A DNA stretch of 64,000 nt, from contig CP154955.1 of the NCBI GenBank assembly GCA_039621445.1, positions 61,101,564 through 61,165,563 of the forward strand, given 5' to 3'. The DNA is from Euglena gracilis. Taxonomy: Eukaryota > Euglenida > Euglenophyceae > Euglenales. How positions within the stretch are numbered: the first letter of the stretch is position 1; every line of letters starts with the position of its first letter. Made by a program: the position numbers and the translations under genes. Shown piece after piece: positions 23,901 through 37,800 of this stretch. The notes under the pieces are model-generated. The model saw nothing but the letters and a program-made list of their open reading frames with translations, searched no databases and was not told where the DNA came from.

Positions 23901-26900
23901 CAGGAAAGAGTGGATCGTTCCAGCTGCAGCAGGCAGGCAGGGTCACAACACACCGTCTATGAAAGAACTCTCTGTCAATCGCGGTTCATTTTTCGCAAAT
24001 TCTTGTGCACTTTGCCGAACTTCTGCATTCTGACAACATAACGACTGGTCTAAGAACACCCACTCCCTCCGCAGGACCAGAGCAAGGGCAGGGCAGCCAA
24101 GAAGCTTCAGCACAGGGACGCGTCAGGAGTGCATGTGAGTGTATGAAGATCCTGCCAACACCGTTCCAGTTCTCAGGTACAGGGGAAACGAAAAGAAATT
24201 GCCAGATTGAAATTGAAGATTTTTTTTTAAAAAAAATTGAAAAAAAACACCAGATTGAAATCCTACCTCCTGTACCGCTGGCAAGCGACCTCCCGGGCAC
24301 GTTTGTGGTTGCCGTGGGGGTTGAGCCAGCCCTGCGCAGAAGGGCACGTTGGGCTTCTTCGGTGCGGCGGAGTTGTCGCGGTGCCCCTTGCGGTGGAGGT
24401 ACCAGCCCACGGAGCCGAGGCCCAGCGACCCGACCACCGTCCCCACCACCACCGCCGCCACCACCATCACGACGTCCAGAGCCGCCGGGGCCGGCGGCAC
24501 CCACCCACACATACCTCGACTCATGCCACAAACCTACGGGCCCCTCCAGGAAGGTGGCTTCAGCCAAGTTGGCAAATGCCAGGGACCAACTTCCGGAGGG
24601 GGGTTAGGCCTGGCCCGAAAAGTGCAGAATTTTCAAAAAAATAAATTTTAACTTGGCGGAGAAAAGTCCCCGTTGAAAGAATAATTTGCAGAATTTTTTT
24701 TTCAAAAAACTGGCAACAAAAGTTTTTCCAGCCAGAATAAAAAATAATGATAACTGCATCCACACATGATGCGGTCCTTATCTTTGTGGCAACAAGACAG
24801 CGAGACACTGATTCAGAACAAAGAGCAAAGACAGGAACACCTGTCCCTTAGAACACACTGTGAATGCAGCAGTTCCAAGCATCTGGTGAACGTCACCAGT
24901 GCGATGCTTGGAAGAGGGTGCGGAGCTGCGTGGGCCGGCGGGCACATACGGCAGGTACTGGATGTCACAGGTGGCCGTGGCGTAAGAGAAAGCCAGGGGC
25001 TCCACCCGGCGCTCTATCGTCACGACGGCCACCTCCGTGGCAGGCCACCTCTGGCGTGCGGGTGCCCCACCGGCTTGAGGCGGAGTCGGCCTTAGGGTCT
25101 CCTTGTTTGCATTTGTGTGGTTTTCTGGAATCGGTTTCCGCTGATTGGCGCAGCCTTTGTTTTGGCGCCCCGTTGTGACCCCAGCGGCAGCTCACTGAGA
25201 GATGAGCAGGCCAAACGAAACGCCGAGTGAAATGCGGGCCAGGGCAATGCGGGCCGGGGGGCCATTTGAAAAACTACTCAGGCCTCCCAGGGGATCGCTC
25301 TGTGCACACGTCATGAACACCAGGTCAGTGTGTGGGCCGCGGCCAAAACCGGGGCTGGCCAAGAAAAGCATGACTGGCTGGCCTCCCGGGGGGGAGGTCC
25401 CTTCGTGTAATCGCCCCTTGGCCCCAGCGGGGCGGGGGAACCGAGAATACCTACCAGCCTACCCCCACCCCGGAAACTGTCATGCCCGAGAACCTGTCAG
25501 GGTCCGCAAAGAAAACTGTCAGGGTCCCCGTTGCCGGCCAACCTGTCATGGCAGTAGAGGAAGTTGGCAGCAGGCTTCTTTTTAAGACCCCCGGGGGGTC
25601 CCCCCCACCCACCCAGGGTGGCGCGGGACCCCCCGGGGGGGGGGGGGTGGGGACCCCCCCCCCACCAAATCGGGCCCGTTAAAGGCAATTTTCAAAATTT
25701 TTCGGTGCTTCGCGCCGAAAAGGTATACCCGGCGCCTCCGGCGCAGGACCCCGGGGGGGGGGGGTCCCGCGCCGGACCCACCCACCCCCCGGGGGGGGGG
25801 GTCTTCTGACTTAAAAAGATGCCTGGTTGGCAGGGTCCTCGGTACTGCCCAACCTGCCAGGGTCATTTTTCATTGAATTTCCTTTGAAATGCCCAACCCA
25901 GGAAACTGTCAGGGTCCTTGGTGCCGGCCAACCTGTCATGATGGGAAGTTCAGGGTCCCCATTACTGGCCCACCTGTCAGGTGACAGTTTCCCGGGGGGG
26001 GGGGGGTAGTGTGGAGGCTAGGTTTGAATCAAATCATAATTCCCCCCCCCCCCACCAACCACCTCCCCCCAAAAATTGGTTTCAGCCAAATGGCGAGGAG
26101 AGGGGGGAGGCCAACTCCATGCAAAGCCAGGTTGGCGAAGACAAGACCTGGGGACAAACTTTTTGGGCAAGACGGTAATTGGCTTGAACCCCCCCAAAAT
26201 GTTCTTTAGAACCTTTTTCCCTGAAAACAGATTTGAAAAAAAATTTCCCAGCAGATTTACAAAATATTTCAACCTGGATATCTTCAGGCGAAAGGGGGCC
26301 AGAATCCTGAGAAGGGCCATGGCGAGTACAGAGGGGCTCTTCTTCAGCAGAGTTGTCGAACACAGGCCTGGAGGCTAACTTTCATGGGGGGGGCGAGTGC
26401 AGGGGGATACGCCAAATTTAGGACGACTGGAAGGCCGCCAGAAAAAAAACTCCACCCCATACCCTGGTTTAACGCAAAGCACAAAAAAAGAAATGGGGCC
26501 CGGCTTGTCAATTTAGCAAGGTCAGCCAAAGCCCCCATTACACCCCCCCTAAGTCCATAGACCGGTAACCTCTGTCCTCCGACCGGGGGGGGGGGAGTGG
26601 TCGTTGGACAAAGGGGGGGGGGTACTTTAAAAGACTGCCAAAAGAGCACGAGGGGGAGGGGTGGCCTGGGCTCGGAGGCCCTCGTTGCACTCGCAGCTCA
26701 GCACCCCCGCTGTGCACATCGCGGCGAAGTACGGCCCCAGCGTGGTGCCGTTGGGGCCCAGGCGGGGCCAATGCAACTCCTGCGTGTGCGTGTGCACGCG
26801 TGAGTGTGAGTGCTGTGTGTTGTGTGTGTGTGTATATATGTGTTGTGCGTGTGATGTGTATGTGGTGTGTGTGTGTGGGTGGGTGGGTGTGGGTGTGTAT

Positions 26901-28779
26901 TGTGTGTGCGCACACGCTGCACATGTGTGTGTGTGTGTGTGTTGTGCGCTGTGTGTGTGTGTGTGTGTGTGTGATGCTTGTGTGTCTGTGCAGGGGGGGG
27001 GGGGAAATGCGCTCGCCCGGCCTCAGAAAAAATGCGCAAAAATGCGCAAAAATGCGCATTTTTTCCAAAAATGCGCATTTTTGCGCATTTTTTTCCAAAA
27101 ATGCGCAAAAATGTGCAAAATCCGAGAAAAATGCGCAAAAATCACGAAAATGCAAAAATTACCCAAAAACATGCAAAAATGGCACCAAATTTGAAGAAAT
27201 TATGTAGAATAATGAGGAAAATGTAAGTTTCAAAAAAAGTCGAAAATTTCAAATTTTTGCAAAAAATTGCAAAAATGGTCAAAAAATGCGAAAATTTTGG
27301 AAAATCACGAAAAAAAATGTGCCAAAAAGCAAAAAAAAATGCGCTGAAAAAAATGAAAAAAATGCGCAAAAAATGCGAAAAAATGCGCAAAAATGCGCAT
27401 TTTTGGAAAATTTGAAAAAATGCGCAAAAAATGCGAAAAAATGCGAAAAAATGCGAAACGCATTTCCCCCCCCCCCTGGTCTGTGTGCGCGCATGTCTGT
27501 GCGTTTGATGTTCTTCCCGCCAGGCCTTTGGGTAAGGTTGGCCTGACCATCCCAACAAAAAAATACCACATATCATACCAACTCGTTTCATTTCTTCCAA
27601 AAATCTCTGACCGTTTTTTTTTCTGTGCGTTTTTGGACCGCGTTCGATGCCCAGACAGCCCTTGGACCAACAGTGGAAAATACAACTCCTACAAGACCTT
27701 GAAAAGCCCCTCCATGGACCTTAATGCCTTAAAATGTTGCAAAACTATGAATTTTTTTGCCCCCCAAAAAACGATGCCTGCCCCCCCCCCTGCAAACGCA
27801 ACTTTCATCCAAATGAATTTTGAGACATTCTCCAGCTCACACCAGCTATCTCGGGCCGCGCCTGGTCGACCTTGAACAGGCTGCGGTACCACGCCGCCAG
27901 CACCTGGCTGGGAGTGGTGTACGCCAGGAGGGGGTCGTTCGCCTGCGGGAGCACCACGGCCAGCGCCGCCCCCAGCACCGTGCCGTAGGCCACAGCGTCC
28001 CCCAAGTCCAAGGCTGTACGGAAAGGGGCTGGCGGGGGGGGGGGTCTTACTCACGTGGCAGCCAGAATCGGTGACCGTCGCCAAAGCGAGGGTGCCCAAG
28101 CCCTGAATAGCCGTCGCTTTGGTGTCCAGGTGGTTTAAAGGGTCTTGACTAGCCTGCCCGGGTACCCCTGGTACAAAACGGCCCACCCCTGTGGCCAGAA
28201 GGGAAAAGGAAGGGGGGTGCGAGGGGAAGGAAGGGGGAACCCCCACGGAGACCAGCAGGAGAAAACGCGACTCCGATACCTCTGCAGGGGGGGGCATGGC
28301 GCGTTGTGCGACCGCCCGGGAGATATGGCACCGGGGCTTGGGAAGCCAGCAGAGAGTGACCCACCCGCGAGGCAGCGGACCGCCCAAACCAACCCCGGAC
28401 AGGGCACAACGCGCGGGTACCAGTATGTAAGGGAACCACTGGTACCCATTAGCACACTACCCGCCCGCCACCTGCTCTAAGGCCGAGGCTCGGTAACCCG
28501 GGTTTACCGAAGCTGCGGGACCGGGAGGGCACATTGGGAATTTTCAAGTCATGGCATTGTGCCTGCGCCATGCATCCCCCACACAGAAAGGTGGGGAGAG
28601 GGCAGGAGGCAAGAGCAGCATGGGGCGTAAAGGTGAAGACCCACCCACGGGAACCACCCCAGCCACACAAGGTGAGTGTACGTCCCCATAGTGCTGGAAT
28701 TACACCAGAGTTGCTCACCTGGCCAGGGGGAGCAACACAAGAACACTGGTGGTCAAAATTGTTGGAAAATACACACACA

Positions 28780-28815
<36 letters not shown>

Positions 28816-31800
28816 GTTCTCATTTTTTGAAGTATTTTTCAACAGTTTTTACATAGAAAACGACAAAACATCAAACAAATGGGCAAAGAAGAATGCTCAA
28901 AAGTGAGGGAAAGGGGCCTTTTTTGCTCGTTTTCCCTTTTTAGAACCTGCCAAGGAGGGGGTGGTGGGGTACAAACGCCCCCTTCCGACATCCAGGGGGG
29001 GCTCCTCCAACCACCTTACTGGGACCCCTCCCCACCTCAATATCGGCAGGTGTCCCATCTTTCCCTGTGGAGGGGGGTCGACCCCCTCCCACATGATAAC
29101 CACAGGATTTCGGGGATTCCTGTCCAGCCCTGGCCACGTCTACCCCCGGGGTGGCGGCCACCATGCCTGGACCGAACATGGGGACAGGGCCTGGGGGTGT
29201 GCTCCGCCAAGGCCATGCCTGCAGACCCCCGTTGACTGCCGTTTTCTTTCCACCCGAAGGCTTTCTTTCCCCAAACACTGTGGGTCATTTTCCAAACTCC
29301 CCAGGGGTCGTCACCGGAGCCATTCCGGAGCGGTTTGGCTCAAAACCACTTTTTGGCATTTTCTCCGAAAAGGTCACAATTCCACTTCCTCAGAATGGTC
29401 GGCCACTTCCTGGCCGACCGGGAGATGCACGGCGATGCACGGCGATGTAGGGCGATGCGGGACCCAAAGGGGTGGGTGATCAAAGGTGCTTGGTGGGGGG
29501 GGGGACCCGAGACCTTAAAACGAAGGGGTGCACCTTTTGGCCCCACTGGCAAAACAATGTGCACAAAGGCGCAGGGCTCTCTGGTACATTTTACGGCTCA
29601 GCTGTGAAAGCCGGCGTTAAACAAAAGCCTGTGATGGACCACAGGCTTTGTTCAATTGAAACTCTCTTCTCCGGCAATTTTCAATGAAAGACCACATGGG
29701 ATGCAAAATCCGATTTGCACAATTTTCTCCATTCATCACATCGCCACAATATGTTTCATCGCGTCAGTGACAGAAAAAAGAAATGTTTGATCTGTGTAGG
29801 GATGACATTGGTAAACATCCCCCAAATAATACCTCCAAAATAACCCCCCCCTTGGGGTCCGACTTCAACCGAACAAATAACACCCAAATTTCGGGCCGCT
29901 GACCTCGATTTTCTTCAAAAAAAAATGTGGTTGAAAACCAGAACCAATGGCAATAAATGACCAAAAATGGGTTTTCTGGCCTCCAAAAATGCCAATTTCT
30001 GCAAAAAAAAAAAACAATGCAAAAATGACCAAAAGTGTTCTTGGTGTGATTTTTTTGGGGGGGTTGGGTCTTCAATTTTTATTTTATTCCATTTTCCATT
30101 TTCAGATGCACCCACAATTCAAACAAAATGGTCTTCACCATAAACATCAGAATTATATGACACCAACCAACAACGTGTGAATGTTTGAAAATTGTGTATC
30201 CCATGTCCAAACCTTCAAGGTCATTGGTCTGAATTTTTTGGGTGAGTTTAATATGTTTGTGTGTGTGTGTGTGCGTATGTGTGTGTGTGTGTGTGTGAAT
30301 TCAACTTTTTGGTTGATCTTAACATCAAATGAAAAAAAAACAAATGACATTTTGCAAAAACCCTTCGATGACTTCGATAGCATTTCGATGACTTCGTTCT
30401 TTGTTTAAACCCCCCACCCCATTTACACTGACGGGTCGATCACTTCCACATTTCTTGAAATTCCGGGGGGGGGTCGGTATGAATGGGTCAAGGAGCTCGA
30501 CTGGTGGGGACCAGGGACGAAGCTCTCCTTGTCACCCCCCAATAAACAAAAGTCAATCTGTTCATATTTTGCCAAAAAGTGGACGCTGGGGTGAGCCCAA
30601 ATGCTCTTTGTGTTTTGTGCTTATTGCGACTCTCTGTGCTTTGTTGTGGTTAACTGGTGGGACTGGATGCAACATTTCAAAGCAAATAAAAAAAACGTGA
30701 ACAACGTTGACAACAGATTCAACCACTGACCAAAACTGAAAAATAAATTTCCTTTCCATCGCATACTTCAAAAATTCGATAACAACATATCATCATCTTA
30801 TTACACAGCAATCACAAAAAAAAACACATCATTTCAAACAAAAAATCATCTGCCATGAACTTTCGTCATCTGGGAACTGAAACAAAATAAATGCACCTTA
30901 AGAACAAAAAAAATGGCTTAAAATGTCTTCAATTTACCCTTTAAGTGCTAAAATAAGAAAAATGGGCACAAAATTAAAATAATAAAACATCAATAAACAC
31001 TACAGGGGGTACAAACAATAAAACTTGCCGTGGCCATAACTTTTGACCCGTGCAAAGTTGAGTCCCTGTCCAAAAGTTTTTCCTAAGTTTTTTTTGTGGT
31101 GCTGTTTCAGAAAAATCACAGTCATGAAATCATCACAATCACATCGAAATCATCACGGTCAAAATGGACCAAAGAAAAGACCAAAAATGGGCAAAGATAA
31201 CAAAAAAAAAGGCTAAAAAAGGCTCAAAATTCCGATAAATGGCCAAATCTGGCCAAAAATGGCCCCAAAAGCAGAGAAAATGGCCCAAAATAACCAAAAA
31301 TTGGCAAAAGCAGCCAAAAATGGCAAAAAAAAAACTGGTCGAAAATGGACAAAAAATGGTCAAAAATGGACAGTGCCAAAAGGGTCCGAAATGACCAAAA
31401 ATGGCCACAAGTGGCAAAAAAGACAAAAACCTCCAAACGGCAAACCTCCAAAAACGGCAAAGTGCGGCCAAAATGGCTGAAAAATGTCGAATATCGGCCA
31501 CAGAATGTCCTTATCACCCTGCATCGCCCTGCATTGTTGAAGGTGCTTGCCCCCACCCAGCCTGGCGCGGGACCCCCCCCCCCAGGAGGGGGTGGAGGGA
31601 GGGACTCCCCCCCAAAGTCGGTTTTGAGACGGCCGGGGAGACGTGCAGCCAGAGGGACCATGCCCTGGGCAAAGGGGTAGTGGAGGCAGCTGGCTTGTGG
31701 GTACTGGCTGACGTTTACCGTGGCCTGCAGGTGGACGGCGCGGGGGCTGGCGGCAGGGCCGGGAGGGCCACTGGGGGGCGTCAGTGCCCCGAGAGCGAAA

Positions 31801-34800
31801 CCAACACAGCCCCCCCCCCCCCCGCCAACCCAACACCCCGGGCTGTGTGGGAAGGACGGGTGAGAGAGGTCGACCTCCCCACTTGGGGCATGGGGGGGGA
31901 CCCCCACACGGGACCCCCACACGGGACCCCCACACCATGGCACCGTTCAAGGAAGATTTTTTTTTAAATTTGCCGACCGTGGAAAGCCATGATGGGCAGC
32001 ACACACGGCTTCCCGGCCACCCATTTAGCCCTGCCCCCCCCCGCCCCCGTCAGACTCCAAGCCCACCGTGGCCCTGCCCGGGGATCAGCAGCCGCAGCCC
32101 CGGGAGCGTCCCCAGCGCCAGGAACCACTGCAGCACGTCGGCGTCGCTGCCCACGGCGACCACCGCCCCACTGGCACGGCCGTCCAGACTGCTGCCAAAA
32201 GGGGGAACCCCCCCCCCCCCGGGAAACTGTCACCTGACAGGTCGGCCGGTGCCGGGAACCCTGACAACTTCCAATCACGACAGCTTGGCCGGTGACGGGG
32301 ACCCTGACAGTTTCCCGGGTGGGGCATTTTAAGGGAAGTCAATGAATAATGACCCTGACAGGTTAGCCGGGACCAAAGACCCTGACAGTTTCCTGGGCGG
32401 GACCCTGGCAGGTTCCCGGGTATGGCAGTTTCCCGGGGGGGGGGGGGGTGTAGGCGGTCAAGTTTAGGCGGTGCAACATTGTGCACTGAAAGTTGCACCA
32501 GATGGACCACCAAATCCCCCCGAGATGAAAATGAAATGAACAGCAAAATCATGTCAACATATTTCACATTAAGCATCAATAAATCGTTAACAATAAAGGA
32601 AGGAGAAACCCGCTTCCTCAACTCCAAAAGGAAAAAAATAGGTGTAAGGCATGAAAAATAATTTTTCTTTAGACTGTACCATAAATGCATTATTTCAACC
32701 AATGAAATGCAGAAATACACACGCACGTGCACGTATCACAGAACATGATCCCAATAATTCCTGAATGAGAAAGAACACCGTGGTGCATCATTTGGTATTC
32801 CACTGCACCATCAGTGATTTTTTTAAGCGGGAGAGGAGGGTCCCTCCTCACCCACCCAGGGGGTACCCCCCACCCAGAGGGGGGGGGAGAGGGGGGTCTG
32901 GGGACCCACTTTTGTGGGTCAATTTTTGGGTCATTTTTTCACCACATCACGCCGAAAAAAAAGCCAAAAACGGGCGGGGGACCCGGGACCCACAAAGCCT
33001 TTGGGGGTACCCCCAGGGAAGGGGGTCCGGTGCACCCACCCACCCCACCCCCCCTCCGGGAGGCCCAAGAGAAAAAAACCCTGTGTGCAAGATATGAAAT
33101 CAAACCAAAGCAAAGCGAAAAACGCTTCAAATAAACAGTATAATTCAAACAAAAACGACTTCAAAAAGGAGAAAGACTTGTCAAAATGAAACGTAAAATT
33201 GTCTCTGTACAGCAGAGGAAACAAATGGATTGTTCACAAAAGATACAAGAAAGTTGAGTGCCTCCTGAGTGCCTCCTGGGTGCCTCCTGCCCTCCGGACA
33301 TTGACGTTGGCCACTGTCGATGTCAGGTCCAGAGATCAGGCTATTGCTTGAGGAGCTGGGGGGGGTCTACTGGCTAGCCAGTTTTGCTAGACACTGGGAA
33401 AAATCGGGTGTCCCGCCGACTGGAAAAAGAATTCCTCCGGTGCTGTGTGGTAGAAATGAGGTTTTTAAACCCCTCCTCCCTAATAGAAGCGTGGGTGCGC
33501 TTATAGTGGACTGCTGCCTTTGGCGGCGGGGGGTGCGCTTCTATTTGAACTCTTCCTGCCCGATTTTTGTTGTTTTAAAAATCCCATCAAAATGGGAGGT
33601 GCTTGTAGTGGACCGCCGCCTTCGACGGCGGGGGGTGCGCTTTTATTTGGACCCTGCGCTTGTAGCAGCCCCACGCTTCTATTGGGGGAGGTTTAATGTG
33701 TTTTTTTTTTGGCTGATTATGTTCCAAAACTCCCAAAAAATGTCCAAAAATGGGCATTTTCGGCAAGTTCTGGGGGTCCAATTTTTTTTCGGTGCTTCGT
33801 GCTGGTCACTGGGGAATTTTTTTCACTGTGTTTTCCTCCCCCCTTTCAGGTTGTTGTGGTGTTTCTGGACCTCCGAGTGCAGCAAAAACGGGCAGTTGTC
33901 AGGTGTGCTGCTGCCTTTGGGGAAAAAATCACTGATTTTCATACATCCCATTTCGAATTCTTATGCCGTTTCGTGAATTGACTTTCCACTTCCTTTTCCG
34001 CTTCATTCAAACAAATTTTTTTTGGGAAACTTACACCTCCTAGACAAAGACTTTGGGGGGAATGACTTAAAATATGCACAGTATATGATGCGTTGCAACC
34101 CTTTGACTCGAACTGGGGGGGGAACAGTACAAAATGCCAACAAGACTCTTACAGCTAGCAGGCAGCTCAGGGATGTCATTTAAAAAAAATACTTCAAAGA
34201 ATTAAGCATTTCGAGGGAAAGGATGACACAATATTGCACACCTCAGGTAGAGTATTGGTCAGGGAATATTTATCAATCAATCAATCAAAATCAATCAACC
34301 AACCAACCAATTGATTGATTGATTGATTTGACGTTTTTTTTAAAAAAAATATCAATTAATTTAAATTTTATTTGTTTAAATAATTATCATCATCATCATC
34401 ATCATCATCATCATTACTATAATAATTTCCCCTCTTTCCGGTGGTCGCCACTCTCCTGACCTTGGGACCGGCGCGTGGTCCAAAACAGGACTGGCCGCGG
34501 GCAGAGGTCAGGCCCTGCAGCGCCGCCCCGGCGGTGTTGTACAGCTGGCTGGTGGCCGGCTGCTGCTGCAGGGTGTGGATGGACTGGACCAGCACCTCCA
34601 GCGCCGCGGCCCCGGCGGGGGTGGCGGCGGCCCGCAGGTGGACCGGCCCCCCGAGCTGGAGCCGCCGGCCCGCCCCTCCGCTTCCGAGCTGGCCATGCGG
34701 GCGGTTCACATGGAACACAGTTGGGGGTGGCTTTCTGTCCAGCAAAAAATCCCCCCCGGGAGCGTGGCACATCAAGCCCTTCCAAAGCAAACTCATTAGT

Positions 34801-37800
34801 TGTTTCCTGTTATGCAATTTTTCGAATTGAATTTTTCTCAAATGTAAATACATAAATGGTGAAAAGATATTGATATGCAAAGATCTTTATTACATGATTC
34901 GGGGGTCAGGAGCAGTTGTGTGCCAATTTCCGCTTGGCGCGAATCCCGGGGGGGGGGGGGTTGGAAACCTCCAAATGGCGATTCTCAGGGTGCTGGGTCA
35001 TCGCGTTGCTCGCCGAACTCCCGGGGGAGGGGACCACTTTCCCCTTTCAAAAAACCGGTCCACTTTTTAAAAAAAACTTCCCCTTGGGAGGGGTTGGTCA
35101 CTCTGGCCACTGAGACCAAAAGGCTTAAAATCGACAGATTTTGGCCAAAACCTCCCAAAAAAGTATTCGGCGTCCTTGGCACCGGGTGGGCCGGGTCGGT
35201 TGATCTTGAGCGACCCCCCCCCCAACCTGGTCAACCCAGTCTGGAACCAAAAACCAGCCAGTGAACCTGAAAAAAAAAGAGTCAATCACCCCCGGGGAGA
35301 TTAACAAACATTACGCGATGGTGTGGTCCGGATTGGCCCAAGAAAAAAATCAAAAGAAGGCACCCCTGGAGGTTTCCAGCAACAGACCCAAAATCAGCTC
35401 AGCCTTATTTTGGGGGGAGGGTTAGGGAGAGAAACCACTCTGTGGTACTCCTGCTGGTGCTCAAGCAGCAGCTGGTGCATTTGCCATCTTGCCAGTGGTC
35501 TCCTGTGTGATCTCTCCCCTTACTGGAAGTTGTTTTCTCTCAGGGGAGTCTGGTTCCCAGGATGGCGTCATTGATATTGAGTAGGCTTGCGCACGCCTCC
35601 AGCGCATTTGCAGGTGTGTCTAATTTGGTCAGGAAGCTGGGCTGGGGGCAATTATTCCGAGTTTTGTGTTGCGGTTTGCAAATTGTGAAAATCTTTGCGC
35701 CGTGTGTGAAGAAATTTGGGAGGCACTCCGGCCAATTTTTTGGGGGATTAAGGAAGCGAAGAAACAAGCATCAAATCACCATCGACCACCCCCGATTCAC
35801 AACCATTCACAACACACATGCACACACGCGCACATAGGCGGATATTAAGATTGGAAATGACTGTTGAATTTCTCAGATGTGCAACCTCCAGTATTTTTCA
35901 TTCCAGTACCGAGGCCTGAGATCCAGGACAATCCAAATTGGTGTGTCCGGATGCCCCAGCGCCTGGGCACAAAAACAACAACTTTGGTACTGAACATTCT
36001 GTGGGCACAGATCTCCCAAGGCCCAGTGTGCATGAACCCAAAACGCTGGGTAACAAAAGGGAGGGGACGCCGTTGGGCATTTGCGGAACGGCACCCCAAA
36101 ATTTTTCATACAGAAAATTACATTTTTTGCGCATTTGCGCAAATGACTTCACCTTTTTTTTGAAGTTCTAACCCCCCAAAGAATCCCCCCCAAATAAAAG
36201 CCCCCTCCCTTGAGTTTCCTGCCAAAAATCCAAATAAAAAATCCAAACAACAGCCCCCCCCCCCTGTAATGCGGTCTTGCGTGTTCGACCAAAAAACTGC
36301 CAAAAATGGAGGAGACACTCTCAACATTTGCCAAAAACAGGCACACTTCAAGGAAAATAAATGATTTCTGGCATCCTTTGGCCATCCACCCAAAACATCG
36401 AATAATGCGTTTTTTTCCTGACTTTTTTTTTGACATTCGACCTCGTTCGATCCCTGGACTGGCCCCAGCCATCCTTTGGCTGAGATGAAATAGGGGAACC
36501 CAAATAGAAGCACCCCCCCCCCCGGGTTTTCCGTAGTGTGACTGAATAACAGCTCTGGGGCTTCTAATCACACACTTTCCCCGGAAAAGGCCAAAAAATG
36601 CGAAAATGCCAAAAATGCCACTCTTTTATAAAAAATTTCAGCGCCTTCGGCGCCAAACAGTATATCCCACCCCCCTTCGGCCCCCGGGGGGGCTCGGCCG
36701 GACCCATCCACCCTACCCCCCCCCCCGGGTCCAAGACTAAAAAAAAAACCCCTGAAGGGGAGGAGGGGCTGGCCGGGCGGGCGAAAGCCACGAGGCCCAT
36801 CAGCTCCAGGGGCACGCTGGCCTGCACCTTGAGGTCCGTCGCGTTGAACCGTGGTCCAGTCCTCGTACTTCAAATAACCCTTCCGAGCACGAACGCTCAT
36901 GTGTCTTTCCGCGCTTTGCTTGCAGCTTCCCGACACAGGTCGTTATATTTCTCAAACTGGTGGAATTCTCCGAATGGGTCGGTATAAATGGGGGGGGTCG
37001 TTATCAGAGGGGGGTCGTTCTAAATGGGGGGGGGTTTAGAGCATTTTTAGGGCTTCAATTTGGGTTTCCGGACTTTCCCTTTGATTCCCCCTCATTTTTA
37101 AGAAATTTTAGACAAAGTGCTTTTTTGACCCAAAACAGGGCCGAAAGCGGCCAAGTCGCAAGCCTGCCGCGCTGTTTTGGGCCGTAAATCGGCCGTATTT
37201 CGGGCCGGGCGGGGAGTTGCGGGGAAATCAAAATACGGTTTGATAGGGCGTTCCAAGGGCTTCAATTTAGGTCTGCGGACATTTCCTTTGGTTTTTCTTC
37301 ATTTCCGAGGTATTTTGAAAACATCGATTTTTTGACCCCGAAAACAGCCCAAAATGGCCCCAGAAATGGGCCAAATTTGGCCGAAAAATGACCGTAACTC
37401 GGGCTACACGAAGAGTTGGGGGGAAAAGTTGTTGGGGGCATTCATTGGTTGGATAGGGCATTCATTCCAAGGACTTCATTATTGCTCTGGACTTTTCCTT
37501 TGATTTTGCTCATTGTCCAGATATTTTGGGAAATCAATTTTTTTTGGGCCAAAAAGCGGCCCAAACAAACACCCCAAAAAGGCCAAAACACGGGCCAGGC
37601 GTGTCGGCGGCCAAAACGGCGAACGGGGGGCGATAGAGGGCTTCCAGGGGTGCATTTCGTCAGACCGACATTTCCGGAAAAAATGTTCTTTTTCTCGAGA
37701 TATTTTCAAAAAATCAATTTTTTGACCGATTTTTGGACCCCGGCGAAATGGCAGAGTCGGAAGAGGAGGGGGGGCGGGCCAATCCTACCCAGTTTGGACC

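Noticed and set aside
26538-27600. Open frames of 130-200 codons rich in CVCV, HTHT or FAHF
   Set aside because: They translate TG and AAAAATGCGC simple repeats in several frames and both strands.
28480-28530. tRNA-like sequence
   Set aside because: The GGTAACCCGGGTTTACC palindrome recalls an arm, but no acceptor stem, T-loop or anticodon arm can be laid out around it.
30897-31500. GGCCAAAAATGG-rich frames as a lysine-rich protein
   Set aside because: Simple-sequence repeat of AAAAATGGCC words, no codon bias, same words on other strands and elsewhere (45,405-45,560).
35540-35767. Minus-strand frame with LDTPANALEACASLLNINDA as an exon
   Set aside because: Codon bias is weak, and its end (GTTCCCAGGATGGCGTC) is shared with 38,150-38,185, so it is more likely part of a dispersed repeat.
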